Shown: positions 37,302 through 46,745 of the stretch, in pieces
How the letters are laid out: every line of letters starts with the position of its first letter
Numbering within the stretch: position 1 is the first letter of the stretch
DNA from: CAYFLR01 sp964343805
Lineage (GTDB): Bacteria; Bdellovibrionota_B; Oligoflexia; CAYFLR01
Length of the DNA: 64,000 nucleotides
NCBI GenBank assembly: GCA_964343805.1
Contig: CAYFLR010000009.1
Coordinates: 62,001 to 126,000, forward strand
Direction of reading: 5' to 3'
Notes under the pieces: generated by a model
What the model was told of the DNA's origin: nothing
Databases searched by the model: none
The model's input: only the letters and a program-made list of their open reading frames with translations
Translations under genes and position numbers: made by a program

Positions 37302-37540
37302 TAGGATCTATCATCAAGTATTTGTAGAATATATCTCTTGGAATGCTTTGCTGCACTGCAGTTAAGAATAGTTCTAATTGCATCGGCAGTACGACCTTGA
37401 CGACCGATAACTTTCCCAATATCTTCTTTAGCAACCCTAAGTTCAATAATATTAGACTGTTCTCCGTTAATTTCAGTAAGCTCTACCTTGTCATCGTGAT
37501 CTACTAGTGATTTTACAATTCTCTCAATTAGTGCTTTCAT
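37301..37540 (-). CDS. khpA: KH-domain RNA-binding protein KhpA
   Basis: This 79-residue, single type-II KH domain protein carries I-G-K-V-I-G-R-Q-G-R-T-A-D-A-I-R (GxxG loop). KhpA proteins bind RNA broadly, often with KhpB, and affect cell division and envelope synthesis. The second ATG (37540) is chosen because GGAGG ends six bases before it but touches the first ATG (37546). In many genomes khpA lies in the rpsP-rimM-trmD operon; here it is coupled to nagZ instead. Confidence 0.9.
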   Translation of the reverse strand: MKALIERIVKSLVDHDDKVELTEINGEQSNIIELRVAKEDIGKVIGRQGRTADAIRTILNCSAAKHSKRYILQILDDRS

Positions 37541-37585
37541 GTTCATCCTCCGTTCTTAAGATGGGTTTGGGAAAAAATCCATCCT

Positions 37586-37717
37586 GGATCCTCTGAAATT
37601 TCAAATCTGAGGATCTAGGATCCATGTATCAAAATGTAAACGGGCACTCATTTCATTTTACAACAAACCATTCATTCTGTAAAATGAGTTCCATTGATTT
37701 TCAGCTCGGATCCTCAG
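37586..37717. repeat. Second copy of the dispersed palindromic element
   Basis: The copies ggatcctctga (37586), tctgaggatct (37606), ggatctaggatcc (37611-37623) and ggatcctcag (37708-37717) flank an inner inverted repeat cattttaca/tgtaaaatg (37654-37662 and 37678-37686). The layout, outer ggatcctcag motifs around an unrelated inner hairpin over about 130 bases, matches the element at 9894-10052. It lies between divergent khpA and a SRPBCC gene. Inner sequences differ between copies, so only the ends are conserved. Confidence 0.65.
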
Positions 37718-37798
37718 TATTGTTCGAATTGAAAGGATATAATGCCTGCCTTTCTAAAAGTTATGAGGATCGAGGTTCTAATTTTTAAAGGAGTAAAA

Positions 37799-38224
37799 AT
37801 GCCTGGATTAACTGAAACTACTACATTTAACGGGGACATCAGCACTACCTTTGGTGTAATATCTGACTACACAGCCTACCCCGATATATTAGCAGACATT
37901 GACAAAGCAGAGGTTTTAGAATCAAAACGTAATGTTACCGTAGTAAGATTTGATCTTAAAATTGTAAAAAGCTTCTTTTATACTCTAGAAATTAAGACCA
38001 AAAAGAATAAAGAGATTAAGTGGTCTTTAGTAGAATCAGACATTATGAAGAAGAATAATGGACAATGGACTTTCACTGAAATTGATGAAAATGAGACTGA
38101 AGCCGAATATAACATCGATGTAACCTTTGGCTTGTTGGTTCCCAAGATGGTAATCAATTCAGTTGTCAGAGGAAATTTACCTAAGATGTTTTCTCAATTC
38201 AATGAGGCCATTGAAAACGCTTAA
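37799..38224 (+). CDS. SRPBCC/START-like protein (Coq10-type)
   Basis: ATG 37799 is chosen because AAAGGAG lies just upstream, giving 141 residues; the frame opening at 37742 has no such site. It shows the polyketide-cyclase/Coq10 layout: T-T-T-F-N-G-D-I-S-T-T-F-G-V-I-S-D-Y-T-A-Y-P, a beta-sheet core (W-S-L-V-E-S-D, W-T-F-T-E-I-D-E-N) and a long C-terminal helix. Members bind hydrophobic ligands; several bacterial ones help ubiquinone function or act as toxins. The ligand is unknown. It ends four bases inside the convergent recN gene. Confidence 0.8.
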   Translation: MPGLTETTTFNGDISTTFGVISDYTAYPDILADIDKAEVLESKRNVTVVRFDLKIVKSFFYTLEIKTKKNKEIKWSLVESDIMKKNNGQWTFTEIDENETEAEYNIDVTFGLLVPKMVINSVVRGNLPKMFSQFNEAIENA

Positions 38225-39924
38225 ATAGCCCTCGCATCTCTGATCATTTCAGAGGCCATAGCTAAACTGTTGGGTGTGGCTTCATTGCCTGCTATCATGC
38301 GCGCAATTTCTTTAGTTTTCAGCTTTTCATTATTAAGTGGTGTAATCTGAGTGGTGGTACGCTCATTCTGATACTCTTTTTCCACTAGGAAATGAACCTC
38401 TGCAAAACTTGCCACTCCGGGAAGATGCGTAATGCAAAGAACTTGATTTGAAAGTGCTAGCTTTGAGAGTTTTTCTCCAACCGCACGAGCTATTTGGCCC
38501 CCTATTCCTGAATCAATTTCATCAAAAACAAAAATGTGGACATCGTCGGTATGAGCCACAAGGGTTTTTAAAGCCAGCATAATACGAGATAATTCTCCAC
38601 CCGATACAATGGCTGTAAGAGGTTTCAGCTCTTCCCCTTTATTGGTAGAGATAAGTATTTCAACTCTATCAATTCCATATTTATTGACCGTAAGCTCACC
38701 TATCTGTTTACCTTGTGAAGCAGGCACCGGACTCACTCCAATTTGAACAGTAACATTCTTCATGCCCAGTGTTTGCAGCTCTTTTTCAACAAGTTTACCA
38801 AGTTCTTTGGCCCGTTTTTTACGCTGAGTTGAAATCTTTTGTGCCTGAGATATTAACTGAGAAGTCTCTTTTTCTATTTCCTGTAATAAATCAGTTCTCT
38901 GAGAATCTAGATTTTCTAGATCAATAATCCATTTATCTAAATTATCTCTGTACTCAAAAGTCCTTTCTAGCGTCCCGCCATATTTCTTTTTCAAATTAAT
39001 AACGGTAGATAACCTTTCCTCAACTTCCTTTAAACGATCGGGATCTACTTCTACAGATTTAGCATAGCTTCTGGCAGCAGCCACAAAGTCTTCCATTTCC
39101 AAACAAAGAGTCTCAGACTTTTGATAGAGTTGAGCAATCTCTTTATCCAGTTCAGAAAAGTTTTCTAGCTCTGACTGAACTGAAGAAATCTGGTTAAATG
39201 CACTCCCATGAGAACTGTACAATGTATCTTCAATCACATGAAAAACATGATAGAGAGATTCCGCATGAATGAGTTTATTTCTCTGCTGCTCTAACTCCAC
39301 GTCTTCTTGGGGGAGGAGCCTTGCTTCATCAATTTCCTGTCTTTGAAACAGATAAAAGTCTAATTTACGAGCATTCTCTTCTTCTTCTTTTTCCAATTCA
39401 TCCAATTGCTGCTTTAAAGAAACCCACTTTTGATAATGCTCCTGATAAACCTTGATCTGCTTCTGCAAGGTAGGTGTATCTAGAACCTTGAGGTGGTTTT
39501 CGGTTTTCAACAAGAAGTCATGCTCTCTTTGACTACTAATATCAATAAGGTAACCAGTTACTTGCTGAAGAAAACTTATGGTCACACTGCATTGATTGAT
39601 CCAAGCTCTCGATCTTCCACTACTATTAATCTGCCTTTTAATTATAAGCTCTCCATCACTCGAAATATCTACCCCATTAGCGGGTAGAAAGGTGAAGATA
39701 TGGGAGGTTTTGGGAATTGTGAAAATGACTTCTACAAAGCCACTGGAATAGCCAACTCTAAGTAGATCAGAAGAGGCTCTTTTCCCTAATATCAACTGTA
39801 ATGAATTGATGATTATTGATTTGCCCGCTCCTGTTTCACCAGTCAGGATATTTAAGCCATCACCAAATTGAATGGAAAGTCGATCAATTAGGGCCAAGCC
39901 TTGAATGTTTATCTCTTGGATCAA
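38221..39924 (-). CDS. recN: DNA repair protein RecN
   Basis: This 567-residue SMC-like ATPase acts in double-strand-break repair. Walker A is GETGAGKS at 29-36. The N-terminal half reads I-N-I-Q-G-L-A-L-I-D-R-L-S-I-Q-F. A long antiparallel coiled coil occupies about 150-370. The signature S-G-G-E-L-S-R-I-M-L-A-L-K and Walker B F-V-F-D-E-I-D-S-G-I-G-G follow, then C-I-T-H-L-P. Length is normal. It stands alone with both neighbours on other strands or distant. Confidence 0.95.
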   Translation of the reverse strand: MIQEINIQGLALIDRLSIQFGDGLNILTGETGAGKSIIINSLQLILGKRASSDLLRVGYSSGFVEVIFTIPKTSHIFTFLPANGVDISSDGELIIKRQINSSGRSRAWINQCSVTISFLQQVTGYLIDISSQREHDFLLKTENHLKVLDTPTLQKQIKVYQEHYQKWVSLKQQLDELEKEEEENARKLDFYLFQRQEIDEARLLPQEDVELEQQRNKLIHAESLYHVFHVIEDTLYSSHGSAFNQISSVQSELENFSELDKEIAQLYQKSETLCLEMEDFVAAARSYAKSVEVDPDRLKEVEERLSTVINLKKKYGGTLERTFEYRDNLDKWIIDLENLDSQRTDLLQEIEKETSQLISQAQKISTQRKKRAKELGKLVEKELQTLGMKNVTVQIGVSPVPASQGKQIGELTVNKYGIDRVEILISTNKGEELKPLTAIVSGGELSRIMLALKTLVAHTDDVHIFVFDEIDSGIGGQIARAVGEKLSKLALSNQVLCITHLPGVASFAEVHFLVEKEYQNERTTTQITPLNNEKLKTKEIARMIAGNEATPNSLAMASEMIRDARAI

Positions 39925-40076
39925 AAAAAGCCTCTCAATAAAGAATTGCCAGCTCTAACTAATATTGGTTTTCTGCCAGATTGTAAACACCGAACCCAAT
40001 TTAAGACCTAATGACAAAGACTTAATCCTGCTTTACCTGTATAAAATTTTTAATCATGGTTGTTTAAGAATGGCGA

Positions 40077-41537
40077 TTAGTTGGTCTTCCAGAACTTGGA
40101 TTTTCTTAGATTCTCTAAGTCAGGATCATCCTGAGCATGGTCCAGTAGTTCAGGGGATAAATCGAGAGCCTTTTTCAGGGTATCATAGGAAGTTTCGTTG
40201 TCTCCCATCAAAGAAAGGACACAACTCTTGTTGTAATAATTGATGCCATCGTTGGGATTTAGTTTGATTGCATTATCGAAACTCGAAAGAGCCTTTTCAT
40301 ATTCCTGGAGATAATAAAAGGCAAAAGCCTTTTCACTATAATATTGAGCTATATCTGGATCAATAGCTAAAGCTTTATCAATCCAGCTGATTGCTTCACG
40401 GTACTTCTTTAGATGTTGAGAAAGAGTGCTGGCCATTAGTGCATAGTACTGGCTTATGCCTGGAGATAATTCTATAGCAATAGTATAAAAAGATAAGGAC
40501 TCTTCAAATAACTTATTATCTTGATATGCAAAGCTAATAGCATTTGCTAGTTCCACACTTTCTGGAGCATAAGTAATGGCAGTACGAAAGTATTTAATAG
40601 CCTCTTTAAGATCACGTCTTATCACATGAATAATTCCAAGATGACCGTTGATAATGGCCGCATGCATTGGGTCATCTGTGAGCCCTTCTTTTTCCAATGC
40701 CGCCTTTAAATCGGAAATAGCTGAGTCATACTTTTTGAGACGAAGATACTTTATAATTGCCCCGCTGATTATTATTCGCAAATTATCTGGAGCAATTTCC
40801 AGAGTCATTTGATATGCTTTTAGAGCCTTTTCAAACTCACCAATCCTAGAATATGCTTCGCCCAACGCACTCAATAGTTCCTCATTTTTTACTTCTTTAC
40901 TAATTTCTTCCAATTGTTCCACTCTCTCTTTGGGAGGAACATGATCCAAAGCGAGAATATAGAAATGAACATATTGCATTGGCTGTTGACCAGCGGCGAT
41001 TTTGATCTTGATGGCCTTTCTTAGGAAGCCAGCAGACTTAGCAGGGTTTTGTAATAATAGGACCTTGCCATAAACAAAAAGGGAATCAGCATCGTTTTTG
41101 TTATAATAAAGAGCCCGCTTAATAAAGGTTTCTGCCTCTTCGTACTGCCCTACTTCTTGCATAATATCAGCCATCACACGATAGCCAATGGACTGCTCAG
41201 GCGCTAATTCTATTACATGACGAGCCAGTTCGATGGATTTCTTCAAGTTTTTCATACTGCTGGAAAGCGAATCGTTGAGCTCTAAGTACAATAAGGCTAA
41301 TTCCGCAAAGGCTTCTGTATAATAAGGGTTCAATTGAATTGCGGTGGTAAACGCCTCCTTTGCTTTCCATAATGCTTCGGGATCACTATCTTTGGTTAAT
41401 TTTACACCTTCGTCATATAGTTTCGATGCCTGCAATTTATCTGCTTCATTCACCGTTTTTCGGGCAAATAGGAGTGGACTCTGCAAAAACCCCCAGCTCA
41501 ATAGGATTATAAATACCCGGATCAACATAGATTTCAT
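40077..41537 (-). CDS. Exported TPR-repeat protein
   Basis: ATG 41537 is chosen because GGAAGGA lies seven bases upstream, giving 486 residues; the frame opens earlier at 41564. A signal peptide (M-K-S-M-L-I-R-V-F-I-I-L-L-S-W-G-F) is followed by about ten TPR units to the end, with good consensus in places (Y-E-K-A-L-S-S-F-D-N-A-I-K-L-N-P-N-D). It should be a periplasmic or membrane-attached scaffold. It is a single-gene unit divergent from apt. The partner is unknown. Confidence 0.82.
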   Translation of the reverse strand: MKSMLIRVFIILLSWGFLQSPLLFARKTVNEADKLQASKLYDEGVKLTKDSDPEALWKAKEAFTTAIQLNPYYTEAFAELALLYLELNDSLSSSMKNLKKSIELARHVIELAPEQSIGYRVMADIMQEVGQYEEAETFIKRALYYNKNDADSLFVYGKVLLLQNPAKSAGFLRKAIKIKIAAGQQPMQYVHFYILALDHVPPKERVEQLEEISKEVKNEELLSALGEAYSRIGEFEKALKAYQMTLEIAPDNLRIIISGAIIKYLRLKKYDSAISDLKAALEKEGLTDDPMHAAIINGHLGIIHVIRRDLKEAIKYFRTAITYAPESVELANAISFAYQDNKLFEESLSFYTIAIELSPGISQYYALMASTLSQHLKKYREAISWIDKALAIDPDIAQYYSEKAFAFYYLQEYEKALSSFDNAIKLNPNDGINYYNKSCVLSLMGDNETSYDTLKKALDLSPELLDHAQDDPDLENLRKSKFWKTN

Positions 41538-41685
41538 GCACACATCCTTCCGCAAATTCCTCAAGAATTTGTTAGATTATCAATCTTCCTTATGCTAGGT
41601 TGACAATCGGTCCGAGTAGGAAAATCTTTATATTTAATTATAAATATGTATAGATCAAACCGTGTAGATGAGGAGAAACGCGAAG

Positions 41686-42219
41686 ATGGATAATCCACTT
41701 TCAATCAATGAAATTAGTGAGTTAATCAGAGATATCCCTGACTTTCCCAAGCCTGGGATAATATTCAAAGATATTGTTCCCCTTCTCAACCATGCCCACG
41801 GATTGTCTTCTATTACACACCATTTTTGCGAGCGTTACCGAGAAAAAGAAATAAACCAAATTGTAGGAATTGAGTCTCGTGGTTTCATTTTCGGAGCCCC
41901 TTTAGCACAAGCTCTAAATATCCCCTTTAATATCATTCGAAAACCAGGAAAATTACCAGCTGCTACCGTCAAAGAAACCTATGAATTAGAATATGGAACA
42001 GATACCATTGAGATCCATCAGGATTCAGTCCAGAAAGGAGACAAAGTTCTCCTCATTGACGATCTCTTAGCTACTGGTGGTACAGCTAAGGCAGCAGTCA
42101 ATCTCCTCACTCAACTTGGTGGTGAGGTTGTGGAATGCTGTTTTCTAGTGGAACTCTCCTTTTTAAAAGGCGCAGAAAGCCTTTCAGCTCCCTCTTTCTC
42201 CTTAATTCAATACGACTAG
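41686..42219 (+). CDS. apt: Adenine phosphoribosyltransferase
   Basis: This 177-residue protein turns adenine and PRPP into AMP. ATG 41686 is chosen: GAGGAG, its ribosome site, lies inside the longer frame that starts at 41668. The PRPP loop V-L-L-I-D-D-L-L-A-T-G-G-T-A, the R-D-I-P-D-F-P-K-P-G-I-I-F start, E-S-R-G-F-I-F-G-A and R-K-P-G-K-L-P are all family marks. A hundred-base spacer with a decayed repeat precedes the next plus-strand gene. Confidence 0.95.
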   Translation: MDNPLSINEISELIRDIPDFPKPGIIFKDIVPLLNHAHGLSSITHHFCERYREKEINQIVGIESRGFIFGAPLAQALNIPFNIIRKPGKLPAATVKETYELEYGTDTIEIHQDSVQKGDKVLLIDDLLATGGTAKAAVNLLTQLGGEVVECCFLVELSFLKGAESLSAPSFSLIQYD

Positions 42220-42237
42220 CTGCAATTTCCCTCCCTT

Positions 42238-42260
42238 CTAGATTTAAAAGTTCTGAGCAT
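42238..42260. repeat. Decayed copy of the dispersed element arm
   Basis: This 23-base stretch matches 10025-10047, the right outer arm of the nested palindrome, at 20 of 23 positions, including the shared ctagat and ttctgag parts. It lies in the 100-base spacer between apt and the S41 protease gene. No partner arm is visible, so it is a solo or decayed end. Confidence 0.5.
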
Positions 42261-42319
42261 ATTAAATAAAATTACTTAAGAAATTTTTTTAAACTCCGAG
42301 TTTAAATAGGAAGATCAAA

Positions 42320-44818
42320 GTGTGTTTTTTAACATCAACCATACCTATTGGCATGGAAGCTATGAGGCATCTCTTGAATCAAAAGTTAATTGGAAATCTA
42401 GCCGTAATTGCAGCCTTCTTTTCTCTTTTCTTTGCTTATCACAGCGAAAACATACCTGATTTTAAGCTTCAGGCAAAATCTCTTTCTAATGAATTAACTC
42501 TGCTTAAGCAAGTTTTTAAAATAGTAGAAAGCTATTATGTGGACAAGAAAAAGATCGATCCCGAATCTCTTTGCAAAAGCTCAGTATTACACATCAGTGA
42601 CAAATTCAAATATCTGTCTCATCAAACAACCACCCCTTTGGCTTTCCAACTGAATATTTCAAAGATAGATGAATCCCTCAAGGTCAATTGTAATTTGACC
42701 AATGACGGCATTAAACTAGCTCATCAGCTAGATATAATGACCCAGTTCCTCCTTAAGTACAAAAAAAACCTCTTAGAAGATCATCATACCAACCTTTTAC
42801 AAGAAGTAATCCAGGGTGCTTTGAATTCCCTTGACCCTCATACTACCTTTTTATCAGCTAAAGAGTACTCTAACTTAAAAGGTCAAACCAAAGGCAAATT
42901 TGGAGGGTTGGGTATTATTGTGACCCTTGAAGAAGGCATTTTATCCGTTGTTTCCCCCATAGAAGGAACTCCTGCTGAAAAAAGTGGTGTAAAGAAAGGG
43001 GATAAAATTGTCAAGATCAATGGAGATAACACCTACGGCATTGAACTAGACGACCTCGTAGAAAAAATGCGAGGTGATCCCGGAACCGAAATTGAAGTTG
43101 CTATTCTTCGCAAGGGCTTCTTAATGCCCAAACCATTTACCCTCAAAAGAGAAATCATTAAAATTCAAAATGTCACCAGTAAATACTTACAAGACGGGAT
43201 TGGAAAAGTTGCTATTAGTAGCTTTGGTGGCCCTATTCATAATGATATTAGGGAAAAAATCGCTGAGTTTGAAACCAAACATGGCAAATTAAAAGGTCTT
43301 ATCCTTGATCTTCGGAATAACCCCGGAGGTCTTCTTGATGAAGCGATTCAAGCCTCAGATATATTTATAGATAGTGGAATCATTGTTTCCACTAAATCAG
43401 CTAAAAGCTCCGAATCTTTCGCTAGAAATGCTGATACTTTAAAAACCACGCCAATCATTGTGCTCGTTAATGGAGGAAGTGCGAGTGCCAGTGAAATTGT
43501 AGCAGGAGCACTACAAGATCATGAGAGAGCCATCGTTATTGGCACAAAAACCTTTGGAAAAGGATCGGTCCAATCTTTATTTGACCTTGAAGAAAACAAT
43601 GCGCTTAAAATTACTGTCTCTAAATACTACACCCCTTCAGGTAAATCTATTCAGAACTTTGGTATCACTCCTGATATTTTGATGGATCCAGTTATCTTCC
43701 ACCAAGAAAAGAAAAAGGCTTATTTTACTTATTCTGATGTGGGTCGAAAAGAAGCGGATCTCAGTCATCATCTGGAAAATTCAGAACGATCTTTGAGAAC
43801 ATCTAAATGGGAAATGCCTGTGGCAATTACCAAAGAGGACTATGAAAAGAGTGTAAAAGAAAACCCTGAAAGCCAAGACTATGAGCTAGAGCTAGCTATG
43901 AGTCTATTAAAAAATCTAAACTGGAACCAAGAGGAAGACTTTAATGCTTTGAAAATGATGTCGCTGATGGATAAGCATTTAAAAAGTTATCAATCCGATA
44001 ACCAAAAAAAGCTGAGCCTCAAATTGAAAGAATTTGGGATAGACTGGAACGGTGGCAAACAACGAATTATTTACCCTGGAGATCTAACCGCAAAAATAAA
44101 TATTAAGTCGAAAGAGAAAATTCTTAAAGCCGGGGAAGAAATACAAATTGAGCTCACATTACATAACCACACAGAAATACCTCTTTACCAGGTAAGAGCT
44201 CAAACCTTTTCATCTAAAGATATTTTTGAAAACCGAGAGTTTGTTTTTGGCAATATCCCACCCAAAAGCCAGCTGACTAAATCTGCGACAATGAAAATAC
44301 CTGAGTATTGGAAACAGGAAGATGGGTTTTTCGAAATCCTTGCTTATTCACAAAAAGAAGAGATCTTTAAAGGAGGAAAAACACCCTTCTCTATTAAACC
44401 CATCCCCCATCCCGAATTGAAAGAATCTTTTACTTTTCAAGATTTGATCAATAAGAAAAAACCTCAATCAAATGGAAATGGAGATGGAGTCATCAACCCA
44501 GGGGAAACCTTTACCATTAAGGTTATGGTTGAAAACAAAGGAAAAAATAAATCCTCTAAATTGACAGTTAAACTTCATAATCTTAATGGAGAATATACCA
44601 AAATTAATAAAGAAGAGCAGAGCCTCCAAGGGCTGGCTATCGGTCAAAAGAGAGAGGTCACATTCACCATAAAAGTAAATAAGAAATTTAATCAGCCAGA
44701 CCTTTCATTTGGTCTAGCTATTATTGATAAAGCTTTTGCGAAAAGAGTTATTAAAAACATTGTTATCCCTATAAATAAAAACAGCCAACTTAATCGAGCC
44801 TCAGTAGAAGTAAAATGA
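42320..44818 (+). CDS. S41 C-terminal processing protease with PDZ and long C-terminal extension
   Basis: This 832-residue CtpA/Prc-type serine protease has an N-terminal membrane or signal segment (L-A-V-I-A-A-F-F-S-L-F-F-A). A helical cap follows with S-L-D-P-H-T-T-F-L-S, a PDZ domain (G-G-L-G-I-I-V-T, V-K-K-G-D-K-I-V-K-I-N-G), and the catalytic domain with nucleophile Ser in N-G-G-S-A-S-A-S-E-I-V-A-G-A and Lys in G-T-K-T-F-G-K-G-S-V-Q. From about residue 600 it has two CARDB-like beta domains not found in usual CtpA (about 400-450 residues), with N-G-N-G-D-G-V-I-N-P-G-E between them. The start is uncertain: GTG 42320 with GGAAG upstream, or ATGs at codons 12 and 15. Confidence 0.88.
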   Translation: MCFLTSTIPIGMEAMRHLLNQKLIGNLAVIAAFFSLFFAYHSENIPDFKLQAKSLSNELTLLKQVFKIVESYYVDKKKIDPESLCKSSVLHISDKFKYLSHQTTTPLAFQLNISKIDESLKVNCNLTNDGIKLAHQLDIMTQFLLKYKKNLLEDHHTNLLQEVIQGALNSLDPHTTFLSAKEYSNLKGQTKGKFGGLGIIVTLEEGILSVVSPIEGTPAEKSGVKKGDKIVKINGDNTYGIELDDLVEKMRGDPGTEIEVAILRKGFLMPKPFTLKREIIKIQNVTSKYLQDGIGKVAISSFGGPIHNDIREKIAEFETKHGKLKGLILDLRNNPGGLLDEAIQASDIFIDSGIIVSTKSAKSSESFARNADTLKTTPIIVLVNGGSASASEIVAGALQDHERAIVIGTKTFGKGSVQSLFDLEENNALKITVSKYYTPSGKSIQNFGITPDILMDPVIFHQEKKKAYFTYSDVGRKEADLSHHLENSERSLRTSKWEMPVAITKEDYEKSVKENPESQDYELELAMSLLKNLNWNQEEDFNALKMMSLMDKHLKSYQSDNQKKLSLKLKEFGIDWNGGKQRIIYPGDLTAKINIKSKEKILKAGEEIQIELTLHNHTEIPLYQVRAQTFSSKDIFENREFVFGNIPPKSQLTKSATMKIPEYWKQEDGFFEILAYSQKEEIFKGGKTPFSIKPIPHPELKESFTFQDLINKKKPQSNGNGDGVINPGETFTIKVMVENKGKNKSSKLTVKLHNLNGEYTKINKEEQSLQGLAIGQKREVTFTIKVNKKFNQPDLSFGLAIIDKAFAKRVIKNIVIPINKNSQLNRASVEVK

Positions 44819-44837
44819 GGTATTCGGAGAAGAAGCT

Positions 44838-46700
44838 ATGAAAATTGCAATTTGTACCGGATTAGATCAGAGAGCAGATCAAATCATTCAATTTACTCCT
44901 TTAAAGAAGGATCATAATCTGACTTTCTTTACTTACTTTAGCGATAAGTACCCTAAATTTGATCTATCTGATCAACATGAGGATCAAATCAATATTGAAT
45001 ACTATCCTTATTCAGAAAAGCACGCCAATTATATGAACGGCCTCGAAGACAAACTCAGTGAATTTGATTTGGTCATTTCCTATAGTTCTAATAATTTGCA
45101 TAGTTATCAAGCGCTCAAAGCAAAAGAGCGCTATAATATCCCTCTTATTATCGCCGAAAAAGATACCGTCCCCTTTTATTACGAAAGCTATGACAACATT
45201 ATTACCATGAAGAGAGCCATCTATAAAAATGCTGATTTAATAATCACCAGTTCAAAAGCATCGAAAACCAACCTGATGATTGAAGGGGTCAAGGAAAAGC
45301 GGATCCGTATTGTAAAGCCATGGATCAAAGGAGAGCAAATATCAACGGCAGAAAAAGCCGCCCGTGCTAAACGCTTTAAAGAATACATCAAACTAAATGA
45401 AAAAGATTTTCTTGTTCTCTGTCACGGTGACATGCTTTCAGACTCCAGCCATTTTAATATCCTAACGGCACTAAAATATATAGACCAAACCGCCCCTAAC
45501 CGTATCAGTGCACATATTAAGTTACTCTACTTGTTTCCACCTACTGTCAGTGAACACCTTAAGAAAAGAGTTTTTGATACTGGCATCGGCGACAGAGCCA
45601 TGTTCCTGTCAGAATTTCCCAAAGAATGCTATTTAGATATCATTTTGGCGAGTGATCTTTTTATTGTTGGAAATGGAGAGACTCCCTACATCAAGGACTC
45701 GATCCCTTGCGATCTCTACCCCTATCAGCTTTTAAATTTCATGTCGCATAAAAAACCTATCATCACTTTTGACAATGGCCTTTCTGCCGAAATTGTGGGT
45801 TCACAAGGTATCCGAGTACGGCCTGGAGACTATGCTGAACTAGGAGAAATGATTACTACACTATTTGAAGACCGAGAGATGTACGACCATTACGCAGAGT
45901 ACTCAAAAAGTCAGACTGAAAAATCTCATTCTATGTATCAATTTGAAGAGACGATGGAAAATATACTTCACCAGCTACCCCATGAAATAAAACCCCATGG
46001 AGAACTTCATCATGAAATGGAAATAGTTTCCCAGACCATAGAAAATCATGAATATGAGACAGCCATTGAAGCTTTAGATGAGTTACTCGCTCAATTTAAA
46101 CTATCACCCAACCAAAAGGCTTTCTGCTTTTCATCCTACGGCGACTGTTATTATCACTTAGGTGACATGGATTCATCAGTAGATAATTATGAGAAATCAC
46201 TTCGATTTAACCCTAATCAAGACGAAGCCTACCGTGGGTTAGGTGGTGTTTCAATGCAGTTAGGGCAATATGATCATGCCCTCTCATTTTTCCAAAATGC
46301 CATGAAATATAATCCTCAAGATGATCGAACACTATTGGGATTGGGAACCGCTTCTTTTCATTTACAGAACTACCAAGATGCTCATATATGGTTTCAAAAA
46401 GCTATGAATTATAATCCTAGCAACCCACGCATTGTCAAAATGATCATCCAACTTTCTAATATTCTAGAAGATCACAACTTATTAGAGAGCACCCTTTATG
46501 AGTATCTACAAAATGTCCCTGAAGATATTAAAATGTGGGAACAGCTAGGGCGTTTTTACCAAAAACAAGGATCCATTAAGGATTGCTTAAATGTAGTGGA
46601 AAAAATAAAAGGTCTGGAACCAGAAAATAAATTAATCGAAGAATTATCTCAATTTTGCGCAGCTCAAGAACAAGATAGCTCACTAAAAGACGCCAGCTAA
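44838..46700 (+). CDS. Glycosyltransferase-like protein with TPR tail
   Basis: In this 620-residue protein, residues 1-380 have a GT-B/GT4 layout: an N-terminal I-A-I-C-T-G strand, D-L-V-I-S-Y-S-S-N-N, a linker I-V-K-P-W-I, a donor half with F-L-V-L-C-H-G-D and I-I-L-A-S-D-L-F-I-V-G-N-G-E-T, and P-I-I-T-F-D-N-G-L-S-A-E-I-V. Residues 400-600 form four or five TPRs (Y-E-K-S-L-R-F-N-P-N-Q-D-E-A-Y). The canonical E-x(7)-E donor motif is not clear, so activity is uncertain. It follows the protease gene by 19 bases and has a GGAG-like site. Glycosyltransferase-TPR fusions often glycosylate protein. Confidence 0.75.
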   Translation: MKIAICTGLDQRADQIIQFTPLKKDHNLTFFTYFSDKYPKFDLSDQHEDQINIEYYPYSEKHANYMNGLEDKLSEFDLVISYSSNNLHSYQALKAKERYNIPLIIAEKDTVPFYYESYDNIITMKRAIYKNADLIITSSKASKTNLMIEGVKEKRIRIVKPWIKGEQISTAEKAARAKRFKEYIKLNEKDFLVLCHGDMLSDSSHFNILTALKYIDQTAPNRISAHIKLLYLFPPTVSEHLKKRVFDTGIGDRAMFLSEFPKECYLDIILASDLFIVGNGETPYIKDSIPCDLYPYQLLNFMSHKKPIITFDNGLSAEIVGSQGIRVRPGDYAELGEMITTLFEDREMYDHYAEYSKSQTEKSHSMYQFEETMENILHQLPHEIKPHGELHHEMEIVSQTIENHEYETAIEALDELLAQFKLSPNQKAFCFSSYGDCYYHLGDMDSSVDNYEKSLRFNPNQDEAYRGLGGVSMQLGQYDHALSFFQNAMKYNPQDDRTLLGLGTASFHLQNYQDAHIWFQKAMNYNPSNPRIVKMIIQLSNILEDHNLLESTLYEYLQNVPEDIKMWEQLGRFYQKQGSIKDCLNVVEKIKGLEPENKLIEELSQFCAAQEQDSSLKDAS

Positions 46701-46745
46701 AAACCCTAGACTTCAACACAGCGGAAGTGCGTATCTGGACGCCAA

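Noticed and set aside
41600..41645. TTGACA upstream of apt as a promoter
   Set aside because: No -10 box is found at 16-18 bases; the nearest TATATT lies too far away.
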